The notes under the pieces are model-generated. The model had not been told where the DNA came from. It worked only from the letters and a program-made list of their open reading frames with translations, and did no database searches. Below are positions 1-12,281 of a DNA stretch of 64,000 nt, one piece after another (within the stretch, counting starts at the first letter, position 1; every line of letters begins with the position of its first letter). Source of the stretch: Dichotomocladium elegans (lineage: Eukaryota > Mucoromycota > Mucoromycetes > Mucorales > Lichtheimiaceae). The stretch lies in assembly GCA_025716815.1 (NCBI GenBank), contig JAIXMN010000007.1, positions 761,501 through 825,500 of the forward strand. Reading direction: 5' to 3'. A program made the position numbers and the translations under genes.

Positions 1-1132
1 ACCAATCCAAGACACAGTGACGGCGGTGAAAAGGGCCCAGTGAGCAGTCAGACATCCGAGTTCATACGCTGTGAGACGTCGCGACTTGGTGATCGAACCC
101 TTGTCAAGGACGTAGAGGAGGGACTGGATGGCCCAGGAGATGCGTGCCACGGCAAGAATAAAGAAGTAGTAGCGGGTCTGATAAGGAAGGACGCTCTCGG
201 CCATGAAACGACCAAATGTGCCGGGCTCGTCGTTGAGCGAGCCATAGTATTGCGCCGAGGCAAACTCGTCCCAGAGGAGGATAGGAGCAGTGTCGATATC
301 AGGATCATGGCCGTGAACATTAGTGCTTGCATGATGGGTGTTGTGCTTGTTCTTCCACCAGGACAGGGAGAAGCCCTGGCAGAAGTCGCCCAAGAAGATA
401 ACCAGTACATCGTTGAGGGAGCGGTCGGCAAAGCATTGGTGGTGAGCAAAATCGTGGGCGAGCCAGCCGCACTGTTGCCAAAAGATGCCCACCAGCACAC
501 CTGCACCCACCACAGCCAGCGTCGACGTCTTTCCCCACAAGTAAAGGATCACGAAGGCGGCCGCGCACAATCCAAGTGTTGACAACACCTTGTAAATGTA
601 GTACAGTGAACTGGAATTGAAGTAGCCCTGATTCTTGAGCTTGTCTCGGAGTTCTCGCATCTCTGCCGCAAAGGCGGCCGAGTTGGATGTCTCTTTGTCC
701 ACGGGCTTGGCTGGTTCAACATCACCCGCGTAGTAGTCAGCAAGAAGCTCGTAGGCGGACTCGGGGTGCATGGCATGAAAGACATCTATCTCGATTTTCA
801 GAGCAAGTGTTTAGTGGTCTTAAAAAATACAGCGAAGATTTTCATGTGTGTGTATGCGTGTTGATCACAAAACATACACAAACATATTTATATGCCTCTC
901 AACCCTCGCACATACCAGATGCATCTTTTCCAACATGGGTTAGAAGAACAGCAGCACCGCCGGGATGGCCCTCGATAAAGTCGGTAACATCATATAGCTT
1001 GTTATCGATGATGATATACTGCTTTGCGTCAGGCTTGCCGTCCTTGGCATCCTGTGCGAGAGCAGCGACTTCCTGTCTCGAGTAATAGAGCTTCTCTTCT
1101 ACAGGAAACAATGTATGAGCCTCAGAGCTCAT
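1..1132 (-). CDS. Cytochrome-b5-fused front-end fatty acid desaturase (delta-6 type), 3' part cut by window edge
   Basis: Introduces a double bond between an existing one and the carboxyl end of a fatty acid; an ER membrane enzyme fed electrons by its own cytochrome b5 domain. Two coding exons are visible: 916-1132 (ATG at 1130-1132) and 1-785, joined by a GT-AG intron (phase 1). The N-terminus carries the b5 haem motif HPGG. The second exon has a membrane segment, histidine box 1 (HDFAHH) and box 2 (HNTHH). The third box (QxxHH in this family) would lie beyond position 1, so the gene is partial. The overall sequence resembles Mucorales delta-6 desaturases of gamma-linolenic acid synthesis; delta-5 or another front-end specificity cannot be excluded without the C-terminus. 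Confidence 0.85.
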
Positions 1133-1234
1133 GGGAATGACGAGTCAGCATCACTTGCCGGTGGAGTTCATCTTGGAGGAACAGAATGAGAAGAAAAGGG
1201 GCTACCGTAGAAATCTAAAAAAGATGGCTCGCGC

Positions 1235-1242
1235 TTTATAAA
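1235..1242 (-). promoter_or_regulatory. TATA-like box upstream of the desaturase
   Basis: The octamer TTTATAAA lies about 100 bp upstream of the desaturase ATG in otherwise mixed-composition DNA. It is placed as expected for a fungal core promoter. It is called from motif and distance only. Confidence 0.4.
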
Positions 1243-1608
1243 TTGATCCCCGACAGCCGGTTGCACCCAACCCGCCTACCTAATCAACGCTTTCCGTTCA
1301 ACACATATTTTTTTCAAACAAAGCCACCCGCGGTGATTTGTCCATCCCACGCCATTCAAACGAAAAAAGAAAAAAAAACGAAAGATATTCACATGTCGGA
1401 GCCTCTTTTTTCCACGTTGTACCTGGATCTCCTAATGGAGACAATTCCCCCCCCCACTTCAACACCGCCTCATTCTTTGTTGGGCAACCACGTGATCTTC
1501 CTTGTTTCCGCTCTTTAGGCTACTTCTCTCTTTATGCACTGCATCCTGTCAATCTTCAAAAAGAAGATTACCCGCAATCATCGCTATCCTATCACACTCA
1601 TGAAGACT
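1243..1608. other. Intergenic region between the desaturase and the kinase remnant
   Basis: No convincing coding frame was seen. The stretch has A-rich runs near 1365-1382, a poly-C run near 1447-1454, and one palindromic E-box CACGTG at 1489-1494 that could serve a bHLH factor. No RNA gene was recognised. Confidence 0.4.
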
Positions 1609-2656
1609 TACAGAGTATCTGATAGCATACTTTGCGCGGCTTCCTTTGCCGTTGTCAAGGTATGACCCATCGCCAATCTGGTCAAACATTCGCCCTTGAG
1701 GTGATTAACAAAAGCGCGATGCAGGGATAAGGCGACCATTGGTCTTTTGTCCTCCGCTAAGGCTATATACATTGATACGATAATCTGTTAGGCCGCGAAC
1801 ATATGCTTGACAACAAGCTGGGTACGTCAGAGAAGAGATCACAGAGGCTGCAAGATATAACCTATTGATCTACGTAGACATATTGAAGCAAGTCAAGCAC
1901 ACGCATATCACATCGATGCACAATCTTTATGAAGACCAGGATGCCGTGTATATTATTACGGATCATGCCAAAGGAGGAGATCTGTTTCAGCATCTGTCAA
2001 GAACAAGTAGTACGCCGAGAACAATGCCTCGCGCTTGTTACGGCATGTCCACGAAGGACTCGCCTACTTGCACGAACTGACGCGGGTCAGCGCATGTGTG
2101 TTTCCTTGTCTGCTGTGAAGAACCATAATTGTTTTCTTTTGGGAGATGCAGATTGTGCACCGCGGCATCAAGACTGAAAATGTGAGAGGGCAAAAGGACG
2201 TTCCTGATCTAAAAAACTTGGGCTTTTGCGAATAGTTGCTTTTCGAGAGCCAAAATGATAGTATCCAAAACAAGCTGATGATCACGGATTTTGGTCTATC
2301 CAGAATTCTCAAAGACCATGATGATATTCTCATGACTGCATGCGGCACACCCGGCTATGTGGAACCTGAAATCCTTTCGCGCGCCGGTCATGGGACAGTG
2401 GTCGTCGACCTCTGGAGCGTTGGAATAATCATGATCAGCCTCTATAAAAAGTTACTGATACGAACTTGGCTTATCAATGCAATGCAGTACACCATCTTGT
2501 GTGGTTACACACCATCCTGGGGACAAGGTAAAGGACTTACAAAGGGTTCTGCCTTCCTTTTACGGTCATTACTCAGCACGCCCATGTTCAGACGAAGTGG
2601 CCCTCCTTAACGCTGTACACATTGACCTAAACGTATCTGAATCCTATTCATCTTGA
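1609..2656 (+). pseudogene. Decayed CaMK-like Ser/Thr protein kinase
   Basis: Fragments in order match a calcium/calmodulin-dependent kinase domain: a P-loop remnant (ASFAVVK, about 1620-1661), a VAIK region reading FALEVINK, a hinge part (YIITDHAKGGDLFQ), alphaE (LLRHVHEGLAYLHEL), a catalytic loop HRGIKTEN, DFG with a normal activation segment ending GTPGYVEPE, and subdomain IX (VVDLWSVGIIM). Lesions seen: glycines of the P-loop lost, the ATP-binding Lys replaced by Glu, the catalytic Asp replaced by Gly, and frame changes near 1660 and near 2010. GT-AG introns are still recognisable (for example around the HRG exon, 2151-2180). The combination of frame breaks and loss of both catalytic residues argues for a pseudogene rather than a pseudokinase. 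Confidence 0.75.
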
Positions 2657-2866
2657 GAACAATGTGGATGTGTGAACTCGCTGCACAGGTTGCTTTACAA
2701 AAGTTGAGATCCCATCAAGGGCGCTTATCACGTTTATCCTGATGATCAACAATTATTATTCTATTTATTAAGAAGATACCTGGGCCGTCCAGATATCTTT
2801 TTTTTTGGTGTTGCTGTTATTGCTTTAGTTTAAGAGTGGAGGAGAAGAAGAAGGGTATGAAGCTAG
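2657..2866. other. Short intergenic region
   Basis: An AT-rich stretch with a T-run near 2799-2808 between the kinase remnant and the 3' end of the minus-strand transporter. Nothing coding was seen. Confidence 0.4.
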
Positions 2867-4543
2867 CTATACTTTTTTGAGCGGGTTGAAACCGCCGCGC
2901 ATAATTCTGACCGCCAAGGCCATTAAGCCTGCAAACACGATGAGGACACCTCCGAAGATGATAGCATGGCCGTATTGGGGCCCGTTTGGTCCGTTTTCGT
3001 CAATGAGCTTGGATGCAATGGGCGACCCAAAGATACCGCCAACGAGCCAAGCAAAGAACAATAGACCATTCGACGACTCGATCTCCTCTAGGCCAACGAC
3101 CTGCGCGAGCAAGGCCGGGATCATGGCCATGTAACCGCCGCCAAAGAGCCCAAACAAGGCCGCAAAGGCCCAAACAGAGGCCTCGGTTGTGGCATTATAC
3201 CACAGCGCAAGGCACAAGAGCCCGGTCATCATAATGACAAAGAATGTCATGTTCGCGCGGCCTACATAGTCACTCGTGCATCCGCTGCCAATTTTGCCAA
3301 CCACCATGATACCGCTCATGATCGCTCCCATGTTCGTCGACACCCAATCCGACATGCCGAGATATGTTGCATAAGCTGAAAAGAAAAGAAACCCCATACC
3401 GATCCCGACCGTTAGTCTTTTCGTACCCTCAAAAATTATACAGGTACATGTATCCGAAGGGTTTACTTACAAGGTAAGAAACTCGAAGGGATCTAACAAC
3501 ACACTGCCATCAGTTTTTTTTTTTTGCTGTTGTTATTCTTCCGAGGAAGGGTCGCTTACATTGAATGCAAAGTTGGTGATAAATTGGATTGCAAACAAAA
3601 TACAAAACTGCTTATTCTTGAAAGGCCGAAGATTGACGAGGGGCGCTTTGTCTTTTGAAGGCAAATTGAGAGGCCGGACGACCCAGGCCGTAAAGGAGAG
3701 CATCACGAGCGACATGAATCCCATGACGCGAAGAGCCCATCGATGGTCGATAGTGTTGATGACGGCCTGCACAATATTAGAAAATACCAGGCCGCCGCAG
3801 CCTGAGCCGGATATGGCAAGGCCGACACTCATACCACGTCGCTTCGAAAACCATTGCTGGGCTGCGCTTATACAAGGAAACCACACCAGGCCCGCCCCAA
3901 AACCAGCAAGCAGACCTTGTGTCAGGTACAGCTGCCAAACCTCTGTGGCAAGACTCGCCATCATTAGGGCAAATGAGCAGCAAAAAACTGCAGATCCCAG
4001 AAGCCATGTGTAGCCTGTCCGCGCCACAATGTAATTGAAGAAGGGGCCTATAATGATGCTCATAGCGAGCCACAACGAGCCCACCCAGGAAAGGGCTGTC
4101 ATTTGGTTCATGAAGACATGGGTATTGTAGTAGTTCAGAAATACGCCCCTGGCAGGTTGGCATATACAAGCGTGCCCAGATTAAAAAAAAAAATCAGTTC
4201 CCTTTGTATTTTTTACTTACCAGCTGTACCAGCATCCTTGACTTACAGGACGAATCGAAAGGGTGAGTTAACAAAAACACGCTTTCCCCTCTCTCTTGGC
4301 CTACATCTCCACATGTTCTTACGTGCAAAACAATCCCTATCGGCATTGTGATGAATATGGAGCCATCGTATCCGTCACAGAAATTTTACTTACACACCAG
4401 CATCCTGCGAGCACGAGCCATGATCGACCTCCATCTGGAGGTTGAGCCAAAGTTCGATGCGTCGACGCCAAGCTTTCGACGTCCTCGCCCGAGTCCTGGA
4501 CATCGATCTTTCCTTCTACTTTTTGCTCATGGAGGGCCGACAT
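2867..4543 (-). CDS. Monocarboxylate-transporter-like MFS protein
   Basis: Five exons were inferred: 4398-4543, 4221-4241, 3560-4148, 3471-3492 and 2867-3375, giving 428 residues. The N-terminus holds the MCT signature region (PPDGGRSWLVLAG), followed by about 12 hydrophobic segments. The segments NYYNTHVF and FLPSYATYLG are typical of fungal MCT/Mch-type carriers, which move monocarboxylates or related compounds through the plasma or vacuolar membrane. Substrate is unknown. Two exons are only 21 and 22 nt; the 22-nt one is strongly supported because it restores the frame into the conserved FLPSYA motif, the 21-nt one less so. The ATG at 4541-4543 was preferred to an upstream proline-rich frame without ATG. 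Confidence 0.8.
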
Positions 4544-5751
4544 GGTGATGATAATGATGGGCGGCGGCGGCGGTGGTGGTGGCGGCCCAGAAGGGAAGAG
4601 AGATAAAATAAAAAGGGGAGCAGAGGAGATCGAGAGCTGGGGATTGGGGGGGAGGGGATAAAAAACGCAGCCAACACTTCTTGTTGATCTCCGCCTGAAG
4701 GATCGCACAACCACATCAAAAACAACAACAAAAAAGGCTTATTCACCTTAATAATTTCTTTTCTTTTATTTCAGGGCAGATCCCCCCCCACGCTTTTGGT
4801 ACCAATCAGTCCAAAAGCACGGAGAAAGTTCAGTAGATCAGCCGAGTCCGTAGGTCGATTTGGGGGATATACACGTCTTGTCTTATGACAGAGAGGAGAA
4901 CATCTCTAAAACAAGCCCCGCCCTGATGAAGAGCACTATGGCTAATTTCTGTCAACTTTCAAGCGGCCTCGCACAAGAATACCAAAACGGGCAATGGGCC
5001 CCCTCATGGAATGTTACGCAAGAGGTGTGTCAAGAAATATGATGTGTGCGCTGTTGACATTCTGCTGGAGGTGGCGAGTTCTTTCCATTTAACCTTAATT
5101 GGGGCGGGGGGTGGGGGTTGATGTGTATCCCAACAACCATGTTTTGGTGCTGCTGCTTTTCGACGCGTCTTGATAGTTAGAGAACAAGCCCCCAAAAAGC
5201 GCATCCTTTCCGTTCTTCTCTGTATATTTTCCTTGCGGTCCATTTTCGACCCGAAAACAAAACGATACTCCTCGCTGCACCATTGATATCGATGTTAGTA
5301 ACTTTCCCTCGTCCAAAATGCTGAGAACAAAAGGTATTAGCTATGGGCCAAAAAGGGGTCTGAGGACATTTGGAACAAAGTCGCTGGTTGAACTTGCTTA
5401 TCGACAAGCTTCTTCCACAATGTGATTCCTCTTGGGCACCGCCCGCAAGCAATTCCAGCCACCCAATGCATGGGGAGATACACGAACATGATAAAGATGC
5501 CTCCCACCGGGGGCGGGGACGGTCTCGTCACGCAAAATGTGGCTGTCCCAAAAATTTGTCTCAACAGAGTCGGTCCAGTCAGAGATCATTTTTTTTTGCA
5601 CAGGGGGTTGGCTATGTAGAGTATTCTCAGGGTGGTTCATGGTACTTGTAGTGATCTTTTGTATAGATATATATGGGTAAATGGGAAGGATAGGATAGGA
5701 TAGGAAAGGATGACTGTTGGTGGAGGGTGCTTCCGAGAATTATTAATCAAA
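4544..5751. other. Intergenic region with homopolymer runs
   Basis: Contains a GGC/GGT-rich run just upstream of the transporter ATG (about 4560-4585), poly-C and poly-G runs, and a GGATA repeat near 5688-5705. Several short overlapping frames exist on the minus strand between 5000 and 5640, but none shows a domain or splice continuity, so no gene is called. Confidence 0.35.
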
Positions 5752-7559
5752 TCAAATCCCCAATTTGGATACGGCCTGTTCAAGGAATCGGATATCACCG
5801 TCTTCCACCGTCGTCAAGATCCTTCGCTTGTTGTCCATCTCACTCGAGGTTGCCTCCACCGCCGTCATGGACACGCTGTTCATTGGCTGACTACATGTCG
5901 CTTGTAAATTGTTGTATACAAGACATGTCAGGGCCCAGCACCGCTTGATCAACTTGAGATCACCTGAATCTTTCGCAGGCTCAAGTAGCTTTTCCAAACC
6001 ATTCTGGATCCACGTGGCCCGGATGGGGTTCCCTTCTCGAGAAATAGCATCGGCCTTCTGCAGCAGCCGAGTCATTGTATCAATTAATTTAATACTGACA
6101 TCAAAAGGCATGAGGGTCACGTTGTAGCGTATCATATCAAATAGATCGTTTGGTAAACTTCGGTGGTGAAAGAAGAAATGCCTATGAAGTTCCCGTTTTT
6201 TAGTCAGTCTATACTTGATTGTTGCGCGTGAATATAATATCTTACCGTATCTGCGAGTTCGTACCGGTATCCAATATGTTTGCTATTATCCAGAGCGACT
6301 CGTTTATAATTTTCCATTCCTGGAGCACAACCGCTGGCTTTTGGTCGCTGAATGTTTTGATTGGAACCCATGTTGCCTTGCATGGAAGAGCCAGATCGTG
6401 CCATGGTATGCGAAGGTTTCGGATCACGTCATACAGGATGTCATGATCCGAAAGGAGTGTATCAAAGATACTGCTTTGTCCCACAGAAAGATTGGATAGG
6501 CAAAGCAACGCGTCACGGCGAATCGTCAATGCCATGTCCACGGAAATCAGCCGTCCCAGCGGTGTAAGAATACTGGCGTCCATAAAGCGGAAAATAACAT
6601 CTGTCGGTTCAATCGAGATGTTGGATACCACACGCAGCGCTGATAGTAGTACGCGTTTGCTACTCAATTCGCTATTTTATCACGTGCATTAGCGTATGAA
6701 GGGTATATCTCTCTTCAAAAACTTGCCAGAGAAGCAAATGGAGTCGGCCTTTGAAGTGTGGTGAGATTACCATGCGTTCATAAAATAGACTGGACGTATG
6801 AACGTTTTGCAGGATACATTTGATTCCCCAGCTAGGATATATGGTTAAAAACGCATCTAGTCAGGTAGCAATCTCCCCTGGTACTATGAATCATCTTACC
6901 ATCCATTGATCCAGACCTCCTTGTAATCAAAGAGAGTACTCTTTGTGAATGCCTCGAAAGCAGGTAAATACTTTTTGTGTACAAGTCGCATGAATAATCT
7001 TTCTCAGCTTGGATCCATTTCTCCATGTTGACGTACCCTTTCCCAATAATCATTCGTGTTGAATCCTCCTCGGACCATACAGGCTAACGCCCAGGTTAAA
7101 GTATTGAGGCAGAAGCGGATTTCGTTATCTGCAATTTCGATATCTGGTTGACTTGCACAGGTTTTTTGATATGCTTCTTCGTAATAGGTATCGTGTATGC
7201 CGATAAGAATATTAGCAACCGTCTCTACCGCACCACTGGTGAGCAAATATCTGCGAATATCGGGCGAATTATCCGAGAGATTAGAAAGACCCCATGCCGC
7301 CTGTTAAGGATAATCTATATCAGTCATATCCTTTCCTGCAGTCCATTGCCTACCGTCTTCGTACCTGTGTTCTGAGTGACAGCGGGCTGTGTGTCCATTT
7401 TAGGCAGTCGATAAAAAGAGGGAGGAACCCTGCATCGATAACGGATTGCGTGTGTTCTGGCTTTCCTGCCTGGAGATTGAGTGTTATAAAAAAAACTTGA
7501 GTAGGCCCATTTCGAATTCCTCTCTTCCTTCTCTCACCGCAAGATTCGAAACGATCCAT
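5752..7559 (-). CDS. Divergent importin-alpha-like ARM-repeat protein (structure partly unresolved)
   Basis: Exons read clearly at about 7375-7500 (GKPEHTQSVIDAG), 7037-7300 (AAWGLSNLSDNSPDIRRY, then TWALACMVRGG), about 6250-6688 (ALRVVSNISIEPTD, then LWIIANILDTG) and 5752 to about 6180. These match successive ARM repeats of karyopherin alpha, the adaptor that binds nuclear localisation signals and importin beta. The usual N-terminal importin-beta-binding domain was not found, and the first ARM repeats look shortened. One exon near 6900-7000 (YLPAFEAFTKSTLFDY) does not join in frame with the donor I chose. It may be a fast-evolving paralogue or a decaying copy. A possible upstream exon begins with an ATG at 7694-7696. 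The 3' end is at the stop 5752-5754. Confidence 0.6.
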
Positions 7560-7699
7560 GCTATTTCCACCTAAATAAGATGCATATTATCATGTTACTG
7601 AGACATGCGGTGCTTTTTAATTATTACTTGGATGCTATGGGGGGCAAGCCCGTCGGCGAACAGCGCGTGCAGACGCTCGAGAATATGGAGATCCATGAC

Positions 7700-8491
7700 T
7701 TCTTGCACCCTATCGACTATATTAAGGTGCCATCGTCACATATCAGAAGTTGGGCCCAATACGCGAACCGCGAAGACTCCCCACATATATTCTAGATACC
7801 TCTATCTTCTGATAAATAGCATCGAAGTAGAAACAGCACATGAAGACACTCGGCGTCACGAGGGTTACTCGACAAGAGGTGGAACTTGAGGGTTGGTAAC
7901 TAATAGTGTTTGCCGTTACAAAACGGTTATTCTTTGACGTTGAGGGAGGTTGCACTTCCGCCCCTCTCTATTGGACACTTGCGTCTTCCTTTGCTATTTG
8001 CTGATCAGGTAGGTCTGTGGGACGCTCAATGTTCATGTGAATGAGTTTATGGCTGATGAAATCAACTGGATCAGTGATGTCGATCTCGCTAATCGGCATA
8101 TCTATAACGAGACGAAAAGGATAAAAAAAGGGTGCGTTTAACTCGGCGGTCCAGGACGTATGCGAGCTGTGGACGCATTTAAGTGGGAATTTGAAGTGGC
8201 GATGATTTGATCAGCAGCAGCACCAGCAGCAACCCTTACCCGGCCCTGCTTGCTTTCTTGTAATATAGAAAAGCGCAAAAGAGGCGGGTTCATGTTTTCT
8301 GTTGGAAAATAAAGTAAACAATCGAAGCGTCTTGTGGGTGGTGCTGGATCTGCTTATGAGTACTGTAGCTACGCTTTTTTTCTACTTTATCTGATGGCTG
8401 GTGCCCTAGGTCGCTGCTGGAACTGTAAGCGCACAATGCCATAAATTCTTCCGTGTCGGTGTTAAGACCACCGATCATACTGATCATTCGA
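7700..8491. other. Intergenic region between the importin-like gene and the Hda2/3-like gene
   Basis: Divergent promoter region of the two genes. There is a short CAG/CTG-like run near 8212-8232. No coding frame convinced me. Confidence 0.3.
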
Positions 8492-10888
8492 ATGAAGCCA
8501 ACTTATCCGAGAAAAACAAAAATCAAATTACGATCGCTGTGCGCCAATGATCTCTTTTCCAATCATAAAATAAAGAAAGCAATCCATCAGCCTCCCGTTG
8601 TACTTGATATCGCGCGATGGATCGAGGAGTTCAAGTTTATTAATGCACGTCACCGCAATGCTACAACAAAACCAAAAGTAGAGGATCAATCGCTGTCTTC
8701 CTCCGCCAATGTCTTAGGTAGCAAAGTTGATAATGCGATAAGTCTCCCGGAATCACTTCATTCCAGCCCTACAGAGAAGCATGCGCCAATTACTGCTGCC
8801 GCCCTGATCGAACGAACCATACCCGCATCTAGCATGGCTGCTGCAAGGAAGAATTCATACGACATTATTGACTTACGATTCGAGGATGACGACTTTGAAA
8901 TGACACAAGGGAATAATGCGACTGGAAATATACCGAGTGGCAAGAGGGTTCCTCCACTATCTCCTGCGCGTACCTTGACAGTCTCCAGTATGCCGAGGAA
9001 CCCGACTGCTACTACCGGCGACACTGCTGCTGCTGCTGCTACGGTTGCTGCTGAACCATGCAAGACCAATCCCACAAACGAGTCTACAGAAAATATATCG
9101 TATATTGCTCAAACCATCGCAAATACTGGCTCTGCGGTGCGAGACACACGCCATCAAGATAATGGTGGTGGAAGTGCTTTACATCAAAGTATGATTGTCA
9201 GTAACGAGACGTCTCCACCTCCCATTTCCCCAGAGGCTCTTAGCAGCCAAAGTAGCATTATCAGCGTCGGATTAGAAGATAGCTCATTGCGACGAAACAG
9301 CCATCATGCACAACCTACGGAATACATTGTCCTGTCGGACGATGATGAAAATGATGTGTTGATCGAGAAGGCTGATCATGCGCAAAACACGCAGATGAAT
9401 ACCAGCGGAACCAAAGAAAACGGGCTAGCCAACGTTCTGTTTCCAGTGCATTGTGCTCCTGTGTGCGGTACCCCGCTGCAATTGCACCACTATGATCTGG
9501 AGGCGAAGCACTTTCGAGATAATACATCCAGATCGTATGCAAGTATCCATTTCAAAAGATTGCTTGATATCATTTCCCACCCGCTCACTGCGTTTGTCGA
9601 CGAAAAAGAAGAGACGGCGTCGGATCTAGCATCAGGATCAGGGAAGACACAATTTATTGTCAAACTGCTTGAGCTTTTTAATGAAACAAAGAAGGTATAT
9701 GCAGAACTCTTCGACTACACGCGTGTGTGTGTCTGCATGTTTTTACTCACCTTTAGCTATATGCGTCAAAGGAGATTGATGTGTGCATATTGACCTCGAA
9801 TTTTAACACGGAAGATATGCTCCTAAATACAATGCGACAAAATGGAATTCTGGCAATGCGAATCCCCACTGCACTTGACGAGACCTGGTTGAACGAACAT
9901 GGTGTCCTTATCCGTTTGAACCCAAGAAGCCGAGTCTGGGTAAGTTCTCCAAAGATAACCCGGTGTCTTTCAAACCTCCAGTTAACCTTGGACTAAATAA
10001 ATAGTCCACACGTCCAGCAGTGGATCTTGTCCTAGTGTACGACATCTGTATCATGCCCAAATACGAAGGATTCGCCAAGCTGACACCAAAAAATGGGAAA
10101 GACCTCCGCATCGTATGGCCTGTAATGATAGGAACCATTGAGGAATCATACATGCGGATTATCTTTGATAAAGATAATGTCGGCGACCTCCCCAACACTT
10201 GGGATGAGCGTTGGACAGAGGACGAACGACTATTAGCAATCATGATGACAGAAGACATCAGGAGAGATGTATCGGAAAATACATCAATGACACTTGCCTC
10301 TGCTGAAAGTGTCTACAGATGGGTACTCTCCAACGACCAGGCCGCTTATAGGTTCACCCCTTTGCGTGTTACGTCCTCACCTTCGCCTCCACCGCAACCG
10401 TTCGATAATGTAGATGCAGTCAGACATCACTGTGAAGCATATATCCAACGGGTAGTTAAGAAAAGAACTCTTGGTCGGGTATGAATGATCTGACAGTATG
10501 GAATTATCTTTATTCTGCAAATAGATTCTGCAACGTCCAAATGTTATGGCTACCATCCCATATCCTCCACCTGACATGACACTTGTCAGACAGCCGAAGG
10601 CCCCTAAAGAATGTGAGTGGTTGATGGCTAAACTTAGTATATTGATATGCTTCCGCTAAACAACAGATCCCGTTCATACATTCTTTTTTATTTTTTTTTG
10701 GCGCAGTCTACGATGATTTGGAAGCAGAAGTCAAACATATCCAGAAAACGTCAGGCGAAAAATTTCAAAAACTTTATCAAAAGTTCTTAGATGAAGTTGA
10801 CGAGATTTTTGGCAAAGCGTCACGGGAGGCGAACGCGAAACTGGCTGAACTTATTCATTCTTCGACAATATCCCCAAGCTTGGTGTAA
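8492..10888 (+). CDS. Class II histone deacetylase complex subunit 2/3-like protein
   Basis: Five exons: 8492-9694, 9757-9939, 10005-10478, 10525-10612 and 10707-10888, all phase-consistent, giving 709 residues. The first third is low-complexity and acidic. From about residue 330 the order of segments (LQLHHYDLEAKHF, then KTQFIVKLLELF, VCILTSNFNTEDML, VDLVLVYDICI) matches the helicase-like fold of the Hda2/Hda3 family, which scaffolds the Hda1 histone deacetylase complex. The C-terminal exon is a probable coiled coil (from about residue 650), also as in that family. The ATG at 8492 is the first in frame; an upstream exon cannot be excluded. Family assignment rests on fold pattern rather than a diagnostic motif, so it is moderate. 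Confidence 0.6.
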
Positions 10889-12281
10889 AACTGTATATAG
10901 ATGATGATGGCAAAATTTTCTGTATATGTACATAGAAAGAAATTTTGAGATTCAACATTAGATTGTGTCAATAGCGATACTTTGTTAATAGCACAATGAG
11001 GGTCGAAGATGCTCATGAACGTCCGTATAAGTTAATACAACGTCTCGAGAAGCATCAAGAGCGGTTCAGGGAGATAACAGTCTCTGCTGATACCAAAACT
11101 TGAAGTTTCTCAGATCAGTATGCCAGATATAACATCAGCATGTGACGAGCATCGCGCGTTGAAAGGAGGATAATGATCTGTCGTATTACTGTTATCTATG
11201 TGGTGTAGTGCCTACTTTGTATAACGGTTCGACTTCCATCCTGACATACACACATTCTCATCGATGTGAAAAACGTTTTATATACGACATCATTGCAAAG
11301 TTCATCTTTGATAAACAGATAAGTTTGAGATGGTCCTTGCCCGAATTGGAAGGGTAAAAAAAAAAAAGTAAACACTTGTTGGCAAGGGGTGCTGTTGGAT
11401 GGGTTTACCAATGTAGTCCATATTCGACTCACCGCTTCGAGCATATGGTTTCTTTCTAGAAGTCATCTCTCTCTTTCAAGATAATGAGGCTGGTGTACGA
11501 CTTTGGAAATTCTGCGTTGATTTTCTGTCTCCCCCCCAAGTTTTTCTGAGTTCCGGTGGGTGGGGATTGGGGAGAGAGTATGTGTGTCGAGAAAAAAATT
11601 CGATCATGCCCTTTTTTTTTTCTCATTCGGATGGGAGGGGAAGAGGTTCACAATATTTGCAATACATTTTAGTACTCCTTTCTTCCGTAACACACGGATA
11701 CTTTTCATTTCATATCAGACACGCTCCGTAAATATGTAGGCTGACATATTTCGCACGAAAACGTCTGCTACATACGTTTACATACACGAGAACACCATCC
11801 TGTCAAGGCAGTTTATTGATCGTCGGGACTGGCGACCAAAACTCCCCCTCGTGGCAGTCATTGTTACATCCGGTCGCTTCCATGGAGGGGAAACGAGTGC
11901 TAAGGCAAACAATCGAACTACCACAGAAATATACCGCATTGAGACGCTTTTCAGCAGCTCCTGTGTCATATATAGATCCCGCAGCAGCCTTTGGCTGCTG
12001 ATTTCCCAGACGGTTGGTTAAGGGGATTGAAACAGTTTAATCAAAACTTTATCCGGACAAGATATACCTGAACAGAGTATGCATCTGACGTAAATGTTGT
12101 TGGTACTGTGGGAGAAAAGGAACTTCTTTGTTGCATGTGTATGATGTATATATACATAATAATAACAATAGCAAATAAGTTGATTTGGAGGAGGGTTTGA
12201 TGTCATGTGCATGTGCGCTGTAATCAAGGGAAAATAAACACGTCATTGCTTTCAAACAAGAACAAAACAGGAAACTCAAGT
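10889..12281. other. Intergenic region, 1.4 kb
   Basis: No convincing gene. A minus-strand frame near 11200-11440 contains a plausible stretch (FGQGPSQTYLFIKDE) but has no partner exon that I could join. Poly-T, poly-C and poly-A runs near 11349-11360, 11530-11540 and 11608-11620 suggest untranslated or intergenic DNA. Confidence 0.3.

Noticed and set aside
5004..5640. Cluster of overlapping minus-strand frames as a gene
   Set aside because: Frames overlap each other, have no joining splice sites and show low-complexity or random composition.
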